12,572 nt of DNA from Actinosomnolentus pattersoniae (SeqCode) (lineage in GTDB: Bacteria > Actinomycetota > UBA4738). The notes below the pieces were generated by a model. The model was not told where the DNA came from and did no database searches. It worked only from the letters and a program-made list of their open reading frames with translations. Position 1 is the stretch's first letter. Each line of letters begins with the position of its first letter. Where the stretch lies: the NCBI GenBank assembly GCA_013817655.1, contig JACDCJ010000033.1, positions 1 to 12,572 on the forward strand. Reading direction: 5' to 3'. This document shows positions 1 to 6,106 of the stretch, piece by piece. Made by a program: the position numbers and the translations under genes.

Positions 1-474
1 GCCCTGGTGCGACCGTCCCGGCTCGTCCTGCATGTGGGTATGGCCGGCCACGCGTCGATCGCCGCCGCCTGGGTCGCGTCCAGGACCGTTGGGCTTCCCA
101 TCGGCGGAGATGCCTGGACGCCGGAACCCGTTGGGTTCGTCGACGGACTCACGACCGCATACGAGCTGGCGATCGTCGCGACCTGCGCCATCCTCCTTCG
201 TGACTTCGGTGTCCTCGGGTGGCTCCGATCGGGGCACGTTCGCGGCTTTGTGCGAACGGCCACGATCGCGACGGCGGCGTTCGGGATCGTCGCCCTGCTC
301 ATCGCGAGCGCCGAGGCGGCCCTCGATGGCCTTCCGGGTTCGATGGATCGACACCGTGGCTCAGGTGAGAGGGGGCACGCCCTCCACCTGTGGCTCTCCA
401 TAGCGGCGGGGATCGTCGTGCTAGTGCACATGTCCCTCCGCCCATTGGAGTCGAGGAGGAAGGAGCGGAGCTGA
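1..474 (+). CDS. Hypothetical integral membrane protein, 3' part only
   Basis: The reading frame is open from the first base, so the true start probably lies outside the window; a GTG at position 7 is only an internal candidate. The visible 157 residues carry about four hydrophobic stretches. The first includes the phrase AWVASRTVGLPIG, the second is around YELAIVATCAILL, the third around ATIATAAFGIVALLIA and the last around LWLSIAAGIVVLVHM. The C-terminus is short and basic (SRRKERS), which suits a cytoplasmic tail. The overall look resembles small actinobacterial membrane proteins of unknown role; I recognise no catalytic motif. Its TGA stop overlaps the ATG of the following SDR gene, and the ribosome binding site of that gene lies inside its last codons, so the two are probably co-transcribed and translationally coupled. 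The function is unknown. Confidence 0.6.
   Translation, partial: ALVRPSRLVLHVGMAGHASIAAAWVASRTVGLPIGGDAWTPEPVGFVDGLTTAYELAIVATCAILLRDFGVLGWLRSGHVRGFVRTATIATAAFGIVALLIASAEAALDGLPGSMDRHRGSGERGHALHLWLSIAAGIVVLVHMSLRPLESRRKERS
454..465 (+). promoter_or_regulatory. Ribosome binding site of the SDR gene
   Basis: AGGAGG followed directly by AAGGAG, the latter eight bases before the ATG at 474. It decides the SDR start: in-frame codons upstream of 474 encode a non-family N-terminal extension and have no comparable site. Confidence 0.75.
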
Positions 475-1253
475 TGGCCGGACGTCTGAGAGGGAAGGTT
501 GCGCTCATCACCGGGTCCGATTCGGGCATCGGCCGGGCCACTGCCGTTGAGTTCGCCAAGGAGGGAGCCGACGTGGTCGTGAACTATCTCCACGACGCGG
601 AGGGGGCTGAGGAGACACGCCGGCGGGTGGAGGCGGCGGGAGGCCGGTCGGTCGCCGTTCAGGCTGACGTCAGCGACGAGGCACAGGTGGCCTCCATCTT
701 CGACCGGGCCGTCGCGGAGTTCGGTCGCGTGGACATCCTCGTCAACAACACGGGCCTCGACGCCTCGGGAACGCAGGTGGCCGAGCTTTCGACCGACGTA
801 TGGGATCGCGCCATCAGGACCAACCTGTACGGGTATTTCTTCTGCGCCCGCCGCTTCATTCAGCTCCGCCGGTCCGCCGGTGGAGGCGGCAAGATCATCA
901 ACGTTACCTCCGTCCACGAGGAGATCCCGCGGGCAGGAGCGGCCGACTACGACTGCTCGAAGGGCGCCATCCGGAACCTCACCCGAACGCTCGCCCTCGA
1001 GTTGGCCCCGGACCACATCAACGTCAACAACCTCGCACCCGGGATGGTGCTTACCCCGTTCAACCAAGAGGCGATCGACGACCCGAAAGCCCGCGAGGAG
1101 CAGACGAGCAGCATTCCATGGAAGCGAGCGGCCGACCCATCCGAGATCGGGCGTCTGGCCGTGTTCCTTGCCTCCGAGGACGCGGACTACGTGACCGGAG
1201 CGTCCTACGTGATCGACGGCGGGCTCATGCAGAACCAGGGCCAGGGCGCGTAA
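474..1253 (+). CDS. SDR family oxidoreductase, glucose 1-dehydrogenase-like
   Basis: A classical short-chain dehydrogenase/reductase of 259 residues, a normal length for the family, predicted to be a soluble NAD(P)-dependent alcohol or sugar dehydrogenase. Visible motifs are the cofactor-binding TGSDSGIG at residues 13-20, Asp65-Val66, NNTG at 91-94 (usually NNAG), and the catalytic set Asn117, Ser146, Tyr159 and Lys163 (YDCSK). The stretch TSVHEEIP before the active-site Tyr and the C-terminal YVTGASYVIDGG recall Bacillus-type glucose 1-dehydrogenase more than FabG. I infer this subgroup from motif memory, so the substrate stays open. The ATG overlaps the upstream stop (ATGA) and follows a strong Shine-Dalgarno site. 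An SRPBCC gene follows 16 bases downstream, probably in the same transcript. Confidence 0.9.
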   Translation: MAGRLRGKVALITGSDSGIGRATAVEFAKEGADVVVNYLHDAEGAEETRRRVEAAGGRSVAVQADVSDEAQVASIFDRAVAEFGRVDILVNNTGLDASGTQVAELSTDVWDRAIRTNLYGYFFCARRFIQLRRSAGGGGKIINVTSVHEEIPRAGAADYDCSKGAIRNLTRTLALELAPDHINVNNLAPGMVLTPFNQEAIDDPKAREEQTSSIPWKRAADPSEIGRLAVFLASEDADYVTGASYVIDGGLMQNQGQGA

Positions 1254-1269
1254 CGAAGGAGAGCATCGG

Positions 1270-1710
1270 TTGCCCCCCCTTCGACACACAGTGTCCTCCC
1301 GCCGTATCCTGCGTGCCGATCCGCAGAGGGTCATGGCTCTCATCGCCGACCCGACGACCTGGCCCCGGTGGCAGCCGGAGGTATTCGAGGCCCGCGGGCT
1401 CAGCCCGGTGCAACGAGGATCCGTCATCGACGGGAGGGCGCGCATGCTGGGCTTCGACGTGACCGCGCACTCCACCGTTACCGAAGCGACCCGCTCGCTC
1501 ATGGAACAGGACGTCGTCGTGGGTGTGGGAATGCGGGTCCGCTACCGGCTCTCCGTCGCTCCAGGCGGGTGCGTTCTCGAGCACCGGATCGAGGCGGACC
1601 TGCCCAGGGGACTTTCCGGAAGGGTGCTCTCGCTGCTCCTTCGCCCCCGGCTCCGTCGCATGCAGCGGCGAATGCTGGACAACCTCGCGGACGGCTTCTC
1701 AGGCGCATGA
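1270..1710 (+). CDS. SRPBCC (START-like/polyketide cyclase) family protein
   Basis: A soluble protein of 146 residues with the layout of the SRPBCC helix-grip fold: an N-terminal strand, then the helix and loop DPQRVMALIADPTTWPRWQPEV (roughly residues 17-38), where the P-x-W-P-x-W pattern is typical. A series of beta strands follows and a long C-terminal helix rich in Arg and Leu (about 115-143). The family binds hydrophobic ligands in a cavity; no specific ligand can be read from the sequence. The start is a TTG at 1270, chosen because AAGGAG lies about nine bases upstream and the SRPBCC N-terminus begins here; no ATG gives a complete domain. It lies 16 bases after the SDR gene, suggesting an operon. 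Its 3' end overlaps the convergent membrane-protein gene by 12 bases. Confidence 0.75.
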   Translation: MPPLRHTVSSRRILRADPQRVMALIADPTTWPRWQPEVFEARGLSPVQRGSVIDGRARMLGFDVTAHSTVTEATRSLMEQDVVVGVGMRVRYRLSVAPGGCVLEHRIEADLPRGLSGRVLSLLLRPRLRRMQRRMLDNLADGFSGA

Positions 1711-2181
1711 GGCGGCCGCCGGGTCGAAGGCTGGGGTACGGTTGGCCCGGCGGCGCTCCAGGGTGGCCCCCACGGTGATTCCGAAAAGGACGTGGTCCGC
1801 CACCTGGGGAAGGACCGGCAGGGCTCTGATGGCCGGGAATCGGCGGCCGAGGATGCCCAGATCGAGCGCCGCGATCACGGCGCCGGCGAGGGCGCCGGAA
1901 CGCACGGGGTGGGCGCGCGGGAGCAGGAACGCGAGGAGCGTGGCCCAGCCGACGGAGATCGCGAGGTGCAGGGGAAGGGCCGCCAGCACGAGCGGGACCG
2001 TTCGGCGTTCGTGCCGGAGCACGATCGAACCGACGGCCCGCGTCGCGAGGAGGGGATCGCCTCCGGTCGCCACCGCGTAGAGGGTGGACGGGGCACCGCT
2101 CAGGGCCGCGGCGACCCCGCCCGCGATCACGCCCTCCCTGGCGATGCGTGGGAGGGTCTGCCACGTCCGTTTCGGCGCCAT
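1699..2181 (-). CDS. Small hypothetical integral membrane protein
   Basis: A protein of 160 residues, strongly hydrophobic, with likely membrane segments at about residues 16-38, 62-88 and 94-112 and a shorter one at about 127-141. The ends are charged: a basic N-terminus (MAPKRTW) and a basic patch ERRRANR after the last segment. Near the end, VLPQVADHVLFGITVGATL resembles a phrase common in uncharacterised actinobacterial four-helix membrane proteins, but I cannot give a function. The start at 2181 is preferred over the longer frame beginning at 2250 because AGGAGG lies just upstream on the minus strand and the extra 23 residues would run through the divergent gene. It is divergent from the DDN-family gene with ten bases between start codons and convergent with the SRPBCC gene, overlapping it by 12 bases. 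Confidence 0.7.
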   Translation of the reverse strand: MAPKRTWQTLPRIAREGVIAGGVAAALSGAPSTLYAVATGGDPLLATRAVGSIVLRHERRTVPLVLAALPLHLAISVGWATLLAFLLPRAHPVRSGALAGAVIAALDLGILGRRFPAIRALPVLPQVADHVLFGITVGATLERRRANRTPAFDPAAASCA

Positions 2182-2184
2182 ACT

Positions 2185-2190
2185 CCTCCT
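2185..2190 (-). promoter_or_regulatory. Ribosome binding site of the minus-strand membrane protein
   Basis: AGGAGG on the minus strand, three bases before the ATG at 2181 (the overlapping GAGGAG register gives a more usual spacing). It fills almost the whole gap to the divergent GTG at 2192 and fixes the minus-strand start. Confidence 0.7.
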
Positions 2191-2191
2191 C

Positions 2192-2584
2192 GTGGACAAG
2201 AGGACCTTCAGCTCCGGGCTCGCCAAGTATGGGGTGAACCCCGTCGTCAAGCTGGTCGCAGGTTATGTCCCCGGTTGGGCGCTGCTCGAGACGGTTGGCC
2301 GGCGCACGGGCAGGCCCGTTCGGAACCCTGTGGGCGACGGCCTTCGGGGGAGCACGTTCTGGATCGTGGCTGAGCACGGTAGCCGGTCGCACTACGTGCG
2401 GAACATCCTTGCCAATCCCCGCGTCCGAATCCGGGCCCGGGGACGGTGGCGGACGGGAACGGCGCGCGTCCTTGCCGAGGACGACCCCCGTGAGCGCCAG
2501 CGCCGGCTCGGCGGGCTGAACGCCGCCTTCGTCCGGCTGATGGGGACGGACCTCCTGACCATCCGCGTCGACCTGGATGCGTGA
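2192..2584 (+). CDS. Nitroreductase-family deazaflavin (F420)-dependent oxidoreductase, DDN-like
   Basis: A protein of 130 residues resembling the DDN/Rv3547-type family, small split-barrel proteins that use the deazaflavin F420H2 to reduce varied substrates. The family order is visible: an N-terminal helix with KYGVNPVVKLVAGYVPGW (12-29), then ETVGRRTGRPVRNPV (33-47), a strand with FWIVAEHG (56-63), then HYVRNILANPRVRIRARGR (68-86), where the family normally has W-x-R/H-N-L. The C-terminal helix and strand end in TIRVDLDA. The GTG start at 2192 fits the family N-terminus, but no Shine-Dalgarno site precedes it, because the preceding bases are the start region of the divergent gene. A leaderless transcript is therefore likely. 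A longer frame from 2084 would run antisense through the divergent gene and is less likely. The substrate is unknown. Confidence 0.8.
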   Translation: MDKRTFSSGLAKYGVNPVVKLVAGYVPGWALLETVGRRTGRPVRNPVGDGLRGSTFWIVAEHGSRSHYVRNILANPRVRIRARGRWRTGTARVLAEDDPRERQRRLGGLNAAFVRLMGTDLLTIRVDLDA

Positions 2585-2604
2585 GCCGGTAGCATCCTGG
2601 AGTC

Positions 2605-2886
2605 ATGATCGAGTTCACCGACTGGGCCACGGACATACTCCGCCGCTCCCAGGAAGCCGCCACACGCTTCAATCCCGATGCGAGGATCAGACTGGCCCGG
2701 ACCGCGCGGGGCGTCGAGGCGATCCTGACGGACGAGCCGGCGAGCACAGACCGGCCCGTGCCCGCCGCGGGTTTCACGCTGTTCGTGGAGGAGGGGCTCG
2801 AGGGCCTCGTCGACGTCGTAGAGCCGCACGACCAGCTCGTGCTCCGGCCGGCGGGCTCCACGCCGAATCCCCGTGGCGCTCACTAG
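2605..2886 (+). CDS. Small HesB/IscA-like protein lacking cysteines
   Basis: A protein of 93 residues beginning MIEFTDWATDILRRSQEAATRFNPDARIRL. It then has a region of variable charge, followed by GFTLFVEEGLEGLVDVVEPHDQLVLRPAG (about 56-84). The order of a helix with paired Ala/Arg, a beta strand, and then F-x-L-F-V-E-E-G-x-E-G resembles A-type iron-sulfur carrier proteins (HesB/IscA/ErpA). However, none of the three ligand cysteines of that family is present, and the protein has no cysteine at all. If the relationship is real it cannot carry a cluster in the usual way. The assignment rests on fold-level resemblance only and is tentative; 'hypothetical protein' is the safe name. CTGGAG precedes the ATG by a few bases. 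It follows the DDN-like gene by 20 bases, so they may be co-transcribed, and its stop codon abuts that of the convergent aminotransferase gene. Confidence 0.6.
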   Translation: MIEFTDWATDILRRSQEAATRFNPDARIRLARTARGVEAILTDEPASTDRPVPAAGFTLFVEEGLEGLVDVVEPHDQLVLRPAGSTPNPRGAH

Positions 2887-4251
2887 CTAGGGCGAAACGG
2901 GGGCTCGCTCCTCGACCGTGGCCAGGGCCTTCTCCAGGACGTCGAGGCCTTCCCGGATGAGGCCCTCGTCGATCGACAGCGGTGGCAGCAGCCTGACGAC
3001 GTTGTCGTGCGTCCCGGCCTTGAGGACGATGACGCCCTGCCGGTAGCACTCCTCGATCAGCCGGCCGGCCGCCTCCTTCGCCGGGGCCTTCGTGTCGGGG
3101 TCCTCGACGAGCTCGATCGCGACCATGGCCCCCCGCCCCCGCACGTCACCGACTATCGGGAACCTGGCCGCCATCTCCTGGAGCCGCGACCTGGCGATGT
3201 CCCCGATGCGCCGCGCCCGCTCCAGGAGCCCCTCCCGCTCGACGATCTCAAGGACGGCGAGGGCGGCCGCGCACGCCACGGGGTTTCCGCCGAAGGTCCC
3301 ACCCAGGCCGCCGGGATGGACGCTCTCCATGACGTCCTCGCGACCGGTGACGGCGCCGAGCGGCAGCCCCCCGGCCAGAGACTTCGCCATGACCACGAGA
3401 TCCGGAACGATGCCCTCGTGCTCGATGCCGAACCACCGTCCGGTTCGCCCGATCCCGGTCTGGACCTCGTCAGCTACGAAGAGGATGTTCTTTCGGGCGC
3501 AGTAGTCGGCGATCCGGGGTAGGAAGCCGGGCGCGGGGACGACGAAGCCCCCCTCCCCCATGATCGGCTCGACCACGACACAGGCGATGGTCTCCGGACC
3601 GATGTGCTTGTCCATCTCCTCGATGGCGTAGGCCGCACAGCTCTCCGCGCAGGCTTCAGGGGAGGTCCCGCCCATCGGACAGCGATACGGGTACGCGAAG
3701 GGCAGCCGGTGGATGTCCGGCGCCGTGCTCGGAAACCCGTACCGGTAGGGCATGACCTTCGCCGTCATGGTCATGGCGAGCTGCGTTCGCCCGTGGAAGG
3801 CATGGTCGAAGACCACCACCGCGGATCGCTTGGTGAAGTACCGGGCGATCTTGACCGCGTTCTCCACGGCTTCGGCGCCCGAGTTCACGAGCATGGTGCG
3901 CCGCGCGCCTTCCCCGGGGACCAGGGAGTTGAGGCGCTCCGCGAGCGCGAGGTACGGCTCGTTCATCGTTACGTGCATGCAGGTGTGCGTGAGGCGCCCC
4001 GCCTGATCCCGGACGGCCTCGACGACTGCCGGATGGGCGTTGCCGACGTTGAGGACGGCGAGCCCCGACCCCAGGTCGATCAGGCTGTTCCCGTCCACGT
4101 CTCGGAGGACGGCACCTGATGCCGCTTCGACGAAGACGGGTGCCGTGTAGAAGACCCCCCTGGGAACGGAGACGATCCGTCGTTCGAGCAACTCTCGGGA
4201 CTTGGGGCCGGGGACCTCGGTGACGAGCCGTCGTTCCTGCGCTATATCCAT
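2887..4251 (-). CDS. gabT: Class III PLP-dependent aminotransferase, probable 4-aminobutyrate transaminase
   Basis: A protein of 454 residues that should transfer the amino group of 4-aminobutyrate (GABA) to 2-oxoglutarate, giving succinate semialdehyde and glutamate. It is a cytosolic fold-type I PLP enzyme. Visible features are NSGAEAVENAVK at 123-134 for phosphate binding, HAFHGRT at 150-156 (aromatic/PLP ring region), the ring-nitrogen aspartate in ADEVQTGIGRTG (Asp261), and the Schiff-base lysine Lys290 in VMAKSLAGGLPLGAVTG, as in E. coli GabT. A Cys-containing insert (Cys191, 201, 205) is present. The start at 4251 has GGAGG four bases upstream and gives a normal family length; the frame extends further upstream but only with low-complexity residues and across the regulatory region. 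It is divergent from the PucR-type regulator, which supports local control. The same family includes putrescine and other omega-amine transaminases, so substrate range is inferred from context. Confidence 0.85.
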   Translation of the reverse strand: MDIAQERRLVTEVPGPKSRELLERRIVSVPRGVFYTAPVFVEAASGAVLRDVDGNSLIDLGSGLAVLNVGNAHPAVVEAVRDQAGRLTHTCMHVTMNEPYLALAERLNSLVPGEGARRTMLVNSGAEAVENAVKIARYFTKRSAVVVFDHAFHGRTQLAMTMTAKVMPYRYGFPSTAPDIHRLPFAYPYRCPMGGTSPEACAESCAAYAIEEMDKHIGPETIACVVVEPIMGEGGFVVPAPGFLPRIADYCARKNILFVADEVQTGIGRTGRWFGIEHEGIVPDLVVMAKSLAGGLPLGAVTGREDVMESVHPGGLGGTFGGNPVACAAALAVLEIVEREGLLERARRIGDIARSRLQEMAARFPIVGDVRGRGAMVAIELVEDPDTKAPAKEAAGRLIEECYRQGVIVLKAGTHDNVVRLLPPLSIDEGLIREGLDVLEKALATVEERAPVSP

Positions 4252-4255
4252 GTGG

Positions 4256-4260
4256 CCTCC
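4256..4260 (-). promoter_or_regulatory. Ribosome binding site of the aminotransferase gene
   Basis: GGAGG on the minus strand, four bases before the ATG at 4251. It supports the shorter start rather than one further upstream. Confidence 0.65.
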
Positions 4261-4333
4261 AGGCGCCGGGTCCCGAGTCTCCCGGTCCCCGAGGAGGGTG
4301 TCAGGCTCCGGCGGGAGGAAAGGACGCGGGGCC

Positions 4334-4341
4334 GTTGTACG
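4334..4341 (-). promoter_or_regulatory. Candidate regulator half-site upstream of the aminotransferase gene
   Basis: On the minus strand this reads CGTACAAC and points towards the aminotransferase start 83 bases away. The partner arm at the same spacing as in the nearby palindrome is degenerate (GGCCAC on the plus strand, 4346-4351). It may be a PucR-type operator half-site or a -10-like element (TACAAC). No convincing -35 hexamer is seen 16-19 bases upstream. Confidence 0.4.
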
Positions 4342-4387
4342 CTCCGGCCACCGGCTCGCCGCCCGAAAGCCGCCCCTGGCCGTGAGC

Positions 4388-4410
4388 GCATTGTACGAAC
4401 CGTACAATGC
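4388..4410. promoter_or_regulatory. Perfect inverted repeat, probable operator of the PucR-type regulator
   Basis: Two perfect 9-base arms, GCATTGTAC (4388-4396) and GTACAATGC (4402-4410), separated by GAACC. The repeat ends four bases before the regulator ATG. The right arm contains TACAAT (4403-4408), one base from the -10 consensus and placed so that transcription would begin at or next to the ATG. The left arm offers the same hexamer on the minus strand, facing the aminotransferase gene. The symmetry, position and recurrence of its core elsewhere in the cluster make it a strong candidate for autoregulation. The DNA target of this particular regulator is inferred, not known. Confidence 0.7.
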
Positions 4411-4414
4411 CGGC

Positions 4415-5962
4415 ATGGCGCTCACGATCGGCGACCTGCTCCGGATCCCGGGACTCGATCTCCGCCTGCTGGCGGGAGCGGCGGGCGCGGGCCGTCCGAT
4501 CCGCTGGGTTCATCTCAGCGAGCTGGAGGACCCCACTCCCTGGCTGCGGGGTGGGGAGCTGATGCTCACGACGGGAATCGCAGTCGGCGGCACCGCCGCG
4601 AGGCAGCGCGCCTACCTGAAGCGCCTCGTGGACGCCGGCCTTTCGGGCCTCGGGTTCGGAACGGGTTTCTCCTTTCGAAAGGTTCCCAAGGCGCTCTTGG
4701 AAGCGGCGGACGGGGCCGGGTTCGCACTTTTCGAGGTGCCCTATCCCGTTCCTTTCATCGCCATCACCGAGGCGGTCTTCGCGCGCCTGGTCGCCGAGCA
4801 ACACGACCTGCTGTCGAGATCGCTCGACGCCGAACACGCCCTGACCCGAGCGGTCCTGGAGGGACACGGGATCGAGGGGGTGATCCACGCGCTGACCGAA
4901 GCTACCGAAGCGTGGGCCCTGCTGCTTGACCTGTACGGTGAGGCGGTCGCCGCCGTTCCCCGGGCCGCGGGGCGCCGCCGTTCAGCGATCTGGAGTGCCC
5001 TTCGTTCGCGCGCCCCCGAGGGGCCCCGCTTCAGCCTCTCACTGGTGGACAGGGGCCACCACGTCGCCGTGCAGCCCGTCGTGGCGCAGGGACGGGTGGA
5101 GGCGTTCCTCGCGATGGGGAAGCGAGCCGCGCCCACGCAGTTCGACCGCATCGTCTCGAGCCATGCCGTTGCGCTGCTCGCGATCGAGCTCGCGAAGTCC
5201 CGGGCGGTATCCGAGGCGGAGCGCCGTTTGAAGGGCGACGTCCTCGACCAGCTGCTTTCCGGATCGCTCGGAGCTCGCGAGGCCCGGCTGGCGCTGGAGC
5301 GGCTGGGATTCGACGTGGACCGGCCCGCGACGGCCGTGGCGTTCCAGGGCACCGATCAGGTGGCCCGGCTCGCGTCGGCCTGCGAGGAGGTGCTGGGACG
5401 AGAGCCCGGGGCGTTCCTCACGTCGGCGAAGGAGGACCTGGTTCTGATCGTCCTGCAGGATCGGCCTCCGGGATACCTGAGGCGCCTCCGCGACACCGTT
5501 GCCTCCCGATCGGCAGGGAGGGTCTGGGCCGGCGCGGGGAGCGCGGTTCCCTTTCAGGACCTCCTCAAGGGCTTCCGCGAAGCGCGGTATGCCCTTCAGG
5601 TCTGTCGCGGGGAGGGGCGGGATTCAGCGGAGTTCTCCGATCTGGGCACCTATCAGCTGCTGCTCTCCCTGCAGGACCCGGATGCGCTGCGCGCGTTCGC
5701 TCAGAGCGTCCTGGGGCCGCTCGATCGATACGACGCGGCGCACGGCGGCGAGCTGATCGCCTCGCTGCGGGCGTTCCTCGACCGCAACGCCCGGTGGGAG
5801 GCGGCCGCCGCCGAGCTCTTCGTCCACCGCCACACACTCCGTTACCGGATGCGCAAGGTGGAGGAGCTCACCGAGCGGGACCTTTCCTCGGCACGGGACC
5901 GGATGGAGTTCTTCCTCGCGCTGAGGGCCCGGGAGATGCTCGCCTCGGCCCAGTGGGGCTGA
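4415..5962 (+). CDS. PucR-family transcriptional regulator
   Basis: A cytosolic DNA-binding regulator of 515 residues. The order is typical: an N-terminal PucR sensory domain (about 5-125, with TIGDLLRIPGLDLRLLAG and the motif ELMLTTG at 48-54), a central linker and GGDEF-like/CdaR-type domain (about 150-430), and a C-terminal PucR-type helix-turn-helix (about 449-510, with LFVHRHTLRYRMRKVEEL). Family members often activate catabolic genes in response to a nitrogenous substrate. From memory, PucR-type control of GABA use has been described in Corynebacterium. The ATG at 4415 is chosen because the PucR domain starts there; no Shine-Dalgarno precedes it, but TACAAT ends six bases upstream, so the mRNA is probably leaderless. 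Longer in-frame starts would run through the operator. It sits between the aminotransferase and aldehyde dehydrogenase genes it probably controls. Confidence 0.9.
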   Translation: MALTIGDLLRIPGLDLRLLAGAAGAGRPIRWVHLSELEDPTPWLRGGELMLTTGIAVGGTAARQRAYLKRLVDAGLSGLGFGTGFSFRKVPKALLEAADGAGFALFEVPYPVPFIAITEAVFARLVAEQHDLLSRSLDAEHALTRAVLEGHGIEGVIHALTEATEAWALLLDLYGEAVAAVPRAAGRRRSAIWSALRSRAPEGPRFSLSLVDRGHHVAVQPVVAQGRVEAFLAMGKRAAPTQFDRIVSSHAVALLAIELAKSRAVSEAERRLKGDVLDQLLSGSLGAREARLALERLGFDVDRPATAVAFQGTDQVARLASACEEVLGREPGAFLTSAKEDLVLIVLQDRPPGYLRRLRDTVASRSAGRVWAGAGSAVPFQDLLKGFREARYALQVCRGEGRDSAEFSDLGTYQLLLSLQDPDALRAFAQSVLGPLDRYDAAHGGELIASLRAFLDRNARWEAAAAELFVHRHTLRYRMRKVEELTERDLSSARDRMEFFLALRAREMLASAQWG

Positions 5963-6106
5963 GGGCGACGAGCGGCGCCTTGCCGATTGCGATGCCGGTT
6001 GGCCGTGCCGTACAACGCCACCGACGGCGTTTCACCATCCACCTCGTGTCGGGCGCTGGGTGGGAGGCGCTAGCCTTGTCCCTCGACCGGAGTTCGGGAG
6101 GTTCAC
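5963..6106 (+). promoter_or_regulatory. Promoter region of the aldehyde dehydrogenase pair
   Basis: This 144-base gap has no gene. It holds CGTACAAC at 6009-6016 (listed separately). TTGCGA at 5987-5992 lies 18 bases before TACAAC (6011-6016), an acceptable weak -35/-10 pair. An alternative -10-like TAGCCT lies at 6071-6076. GGGAGG at 6096-6101 is the ribosome binding site, five bases before the ATG. No convincing terminator for the regulator gene is seen. Confidence 0.45.
6009..6016 (+). promoter_or_regulatory. Candidate regulator half-site upstream of the aldehyde dehydrogenases
   Basis: CGTACAAC pointing towards the dehydrogenase start about 90 bases away. At the spacing seen in the regulator's palindrome, the left arm is TTGGCC (5999-6004) rather than TTGTAC, so only one half is intact. 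The degenerate arm, read on the other strand as GGCCAA, resembles the GGCCAC arm of the site at 4334. Confidence 0.4.

Noticed and set aside
1499..2392. A 297-codon minus-strand open frame
   Set aside because: It covers parts of three better-supported genes, and its translation is low-complexity Pro/Arg/Gly-rich without recognisable motifs.
4268..4291. Near-direct repeat of GGTCCCGAG / GGTCCCCGAG in the aminotransferase leader
   Set aside because: The repeat is short, imperfect and GC-rich; it is too weak to separate from background in this composition.
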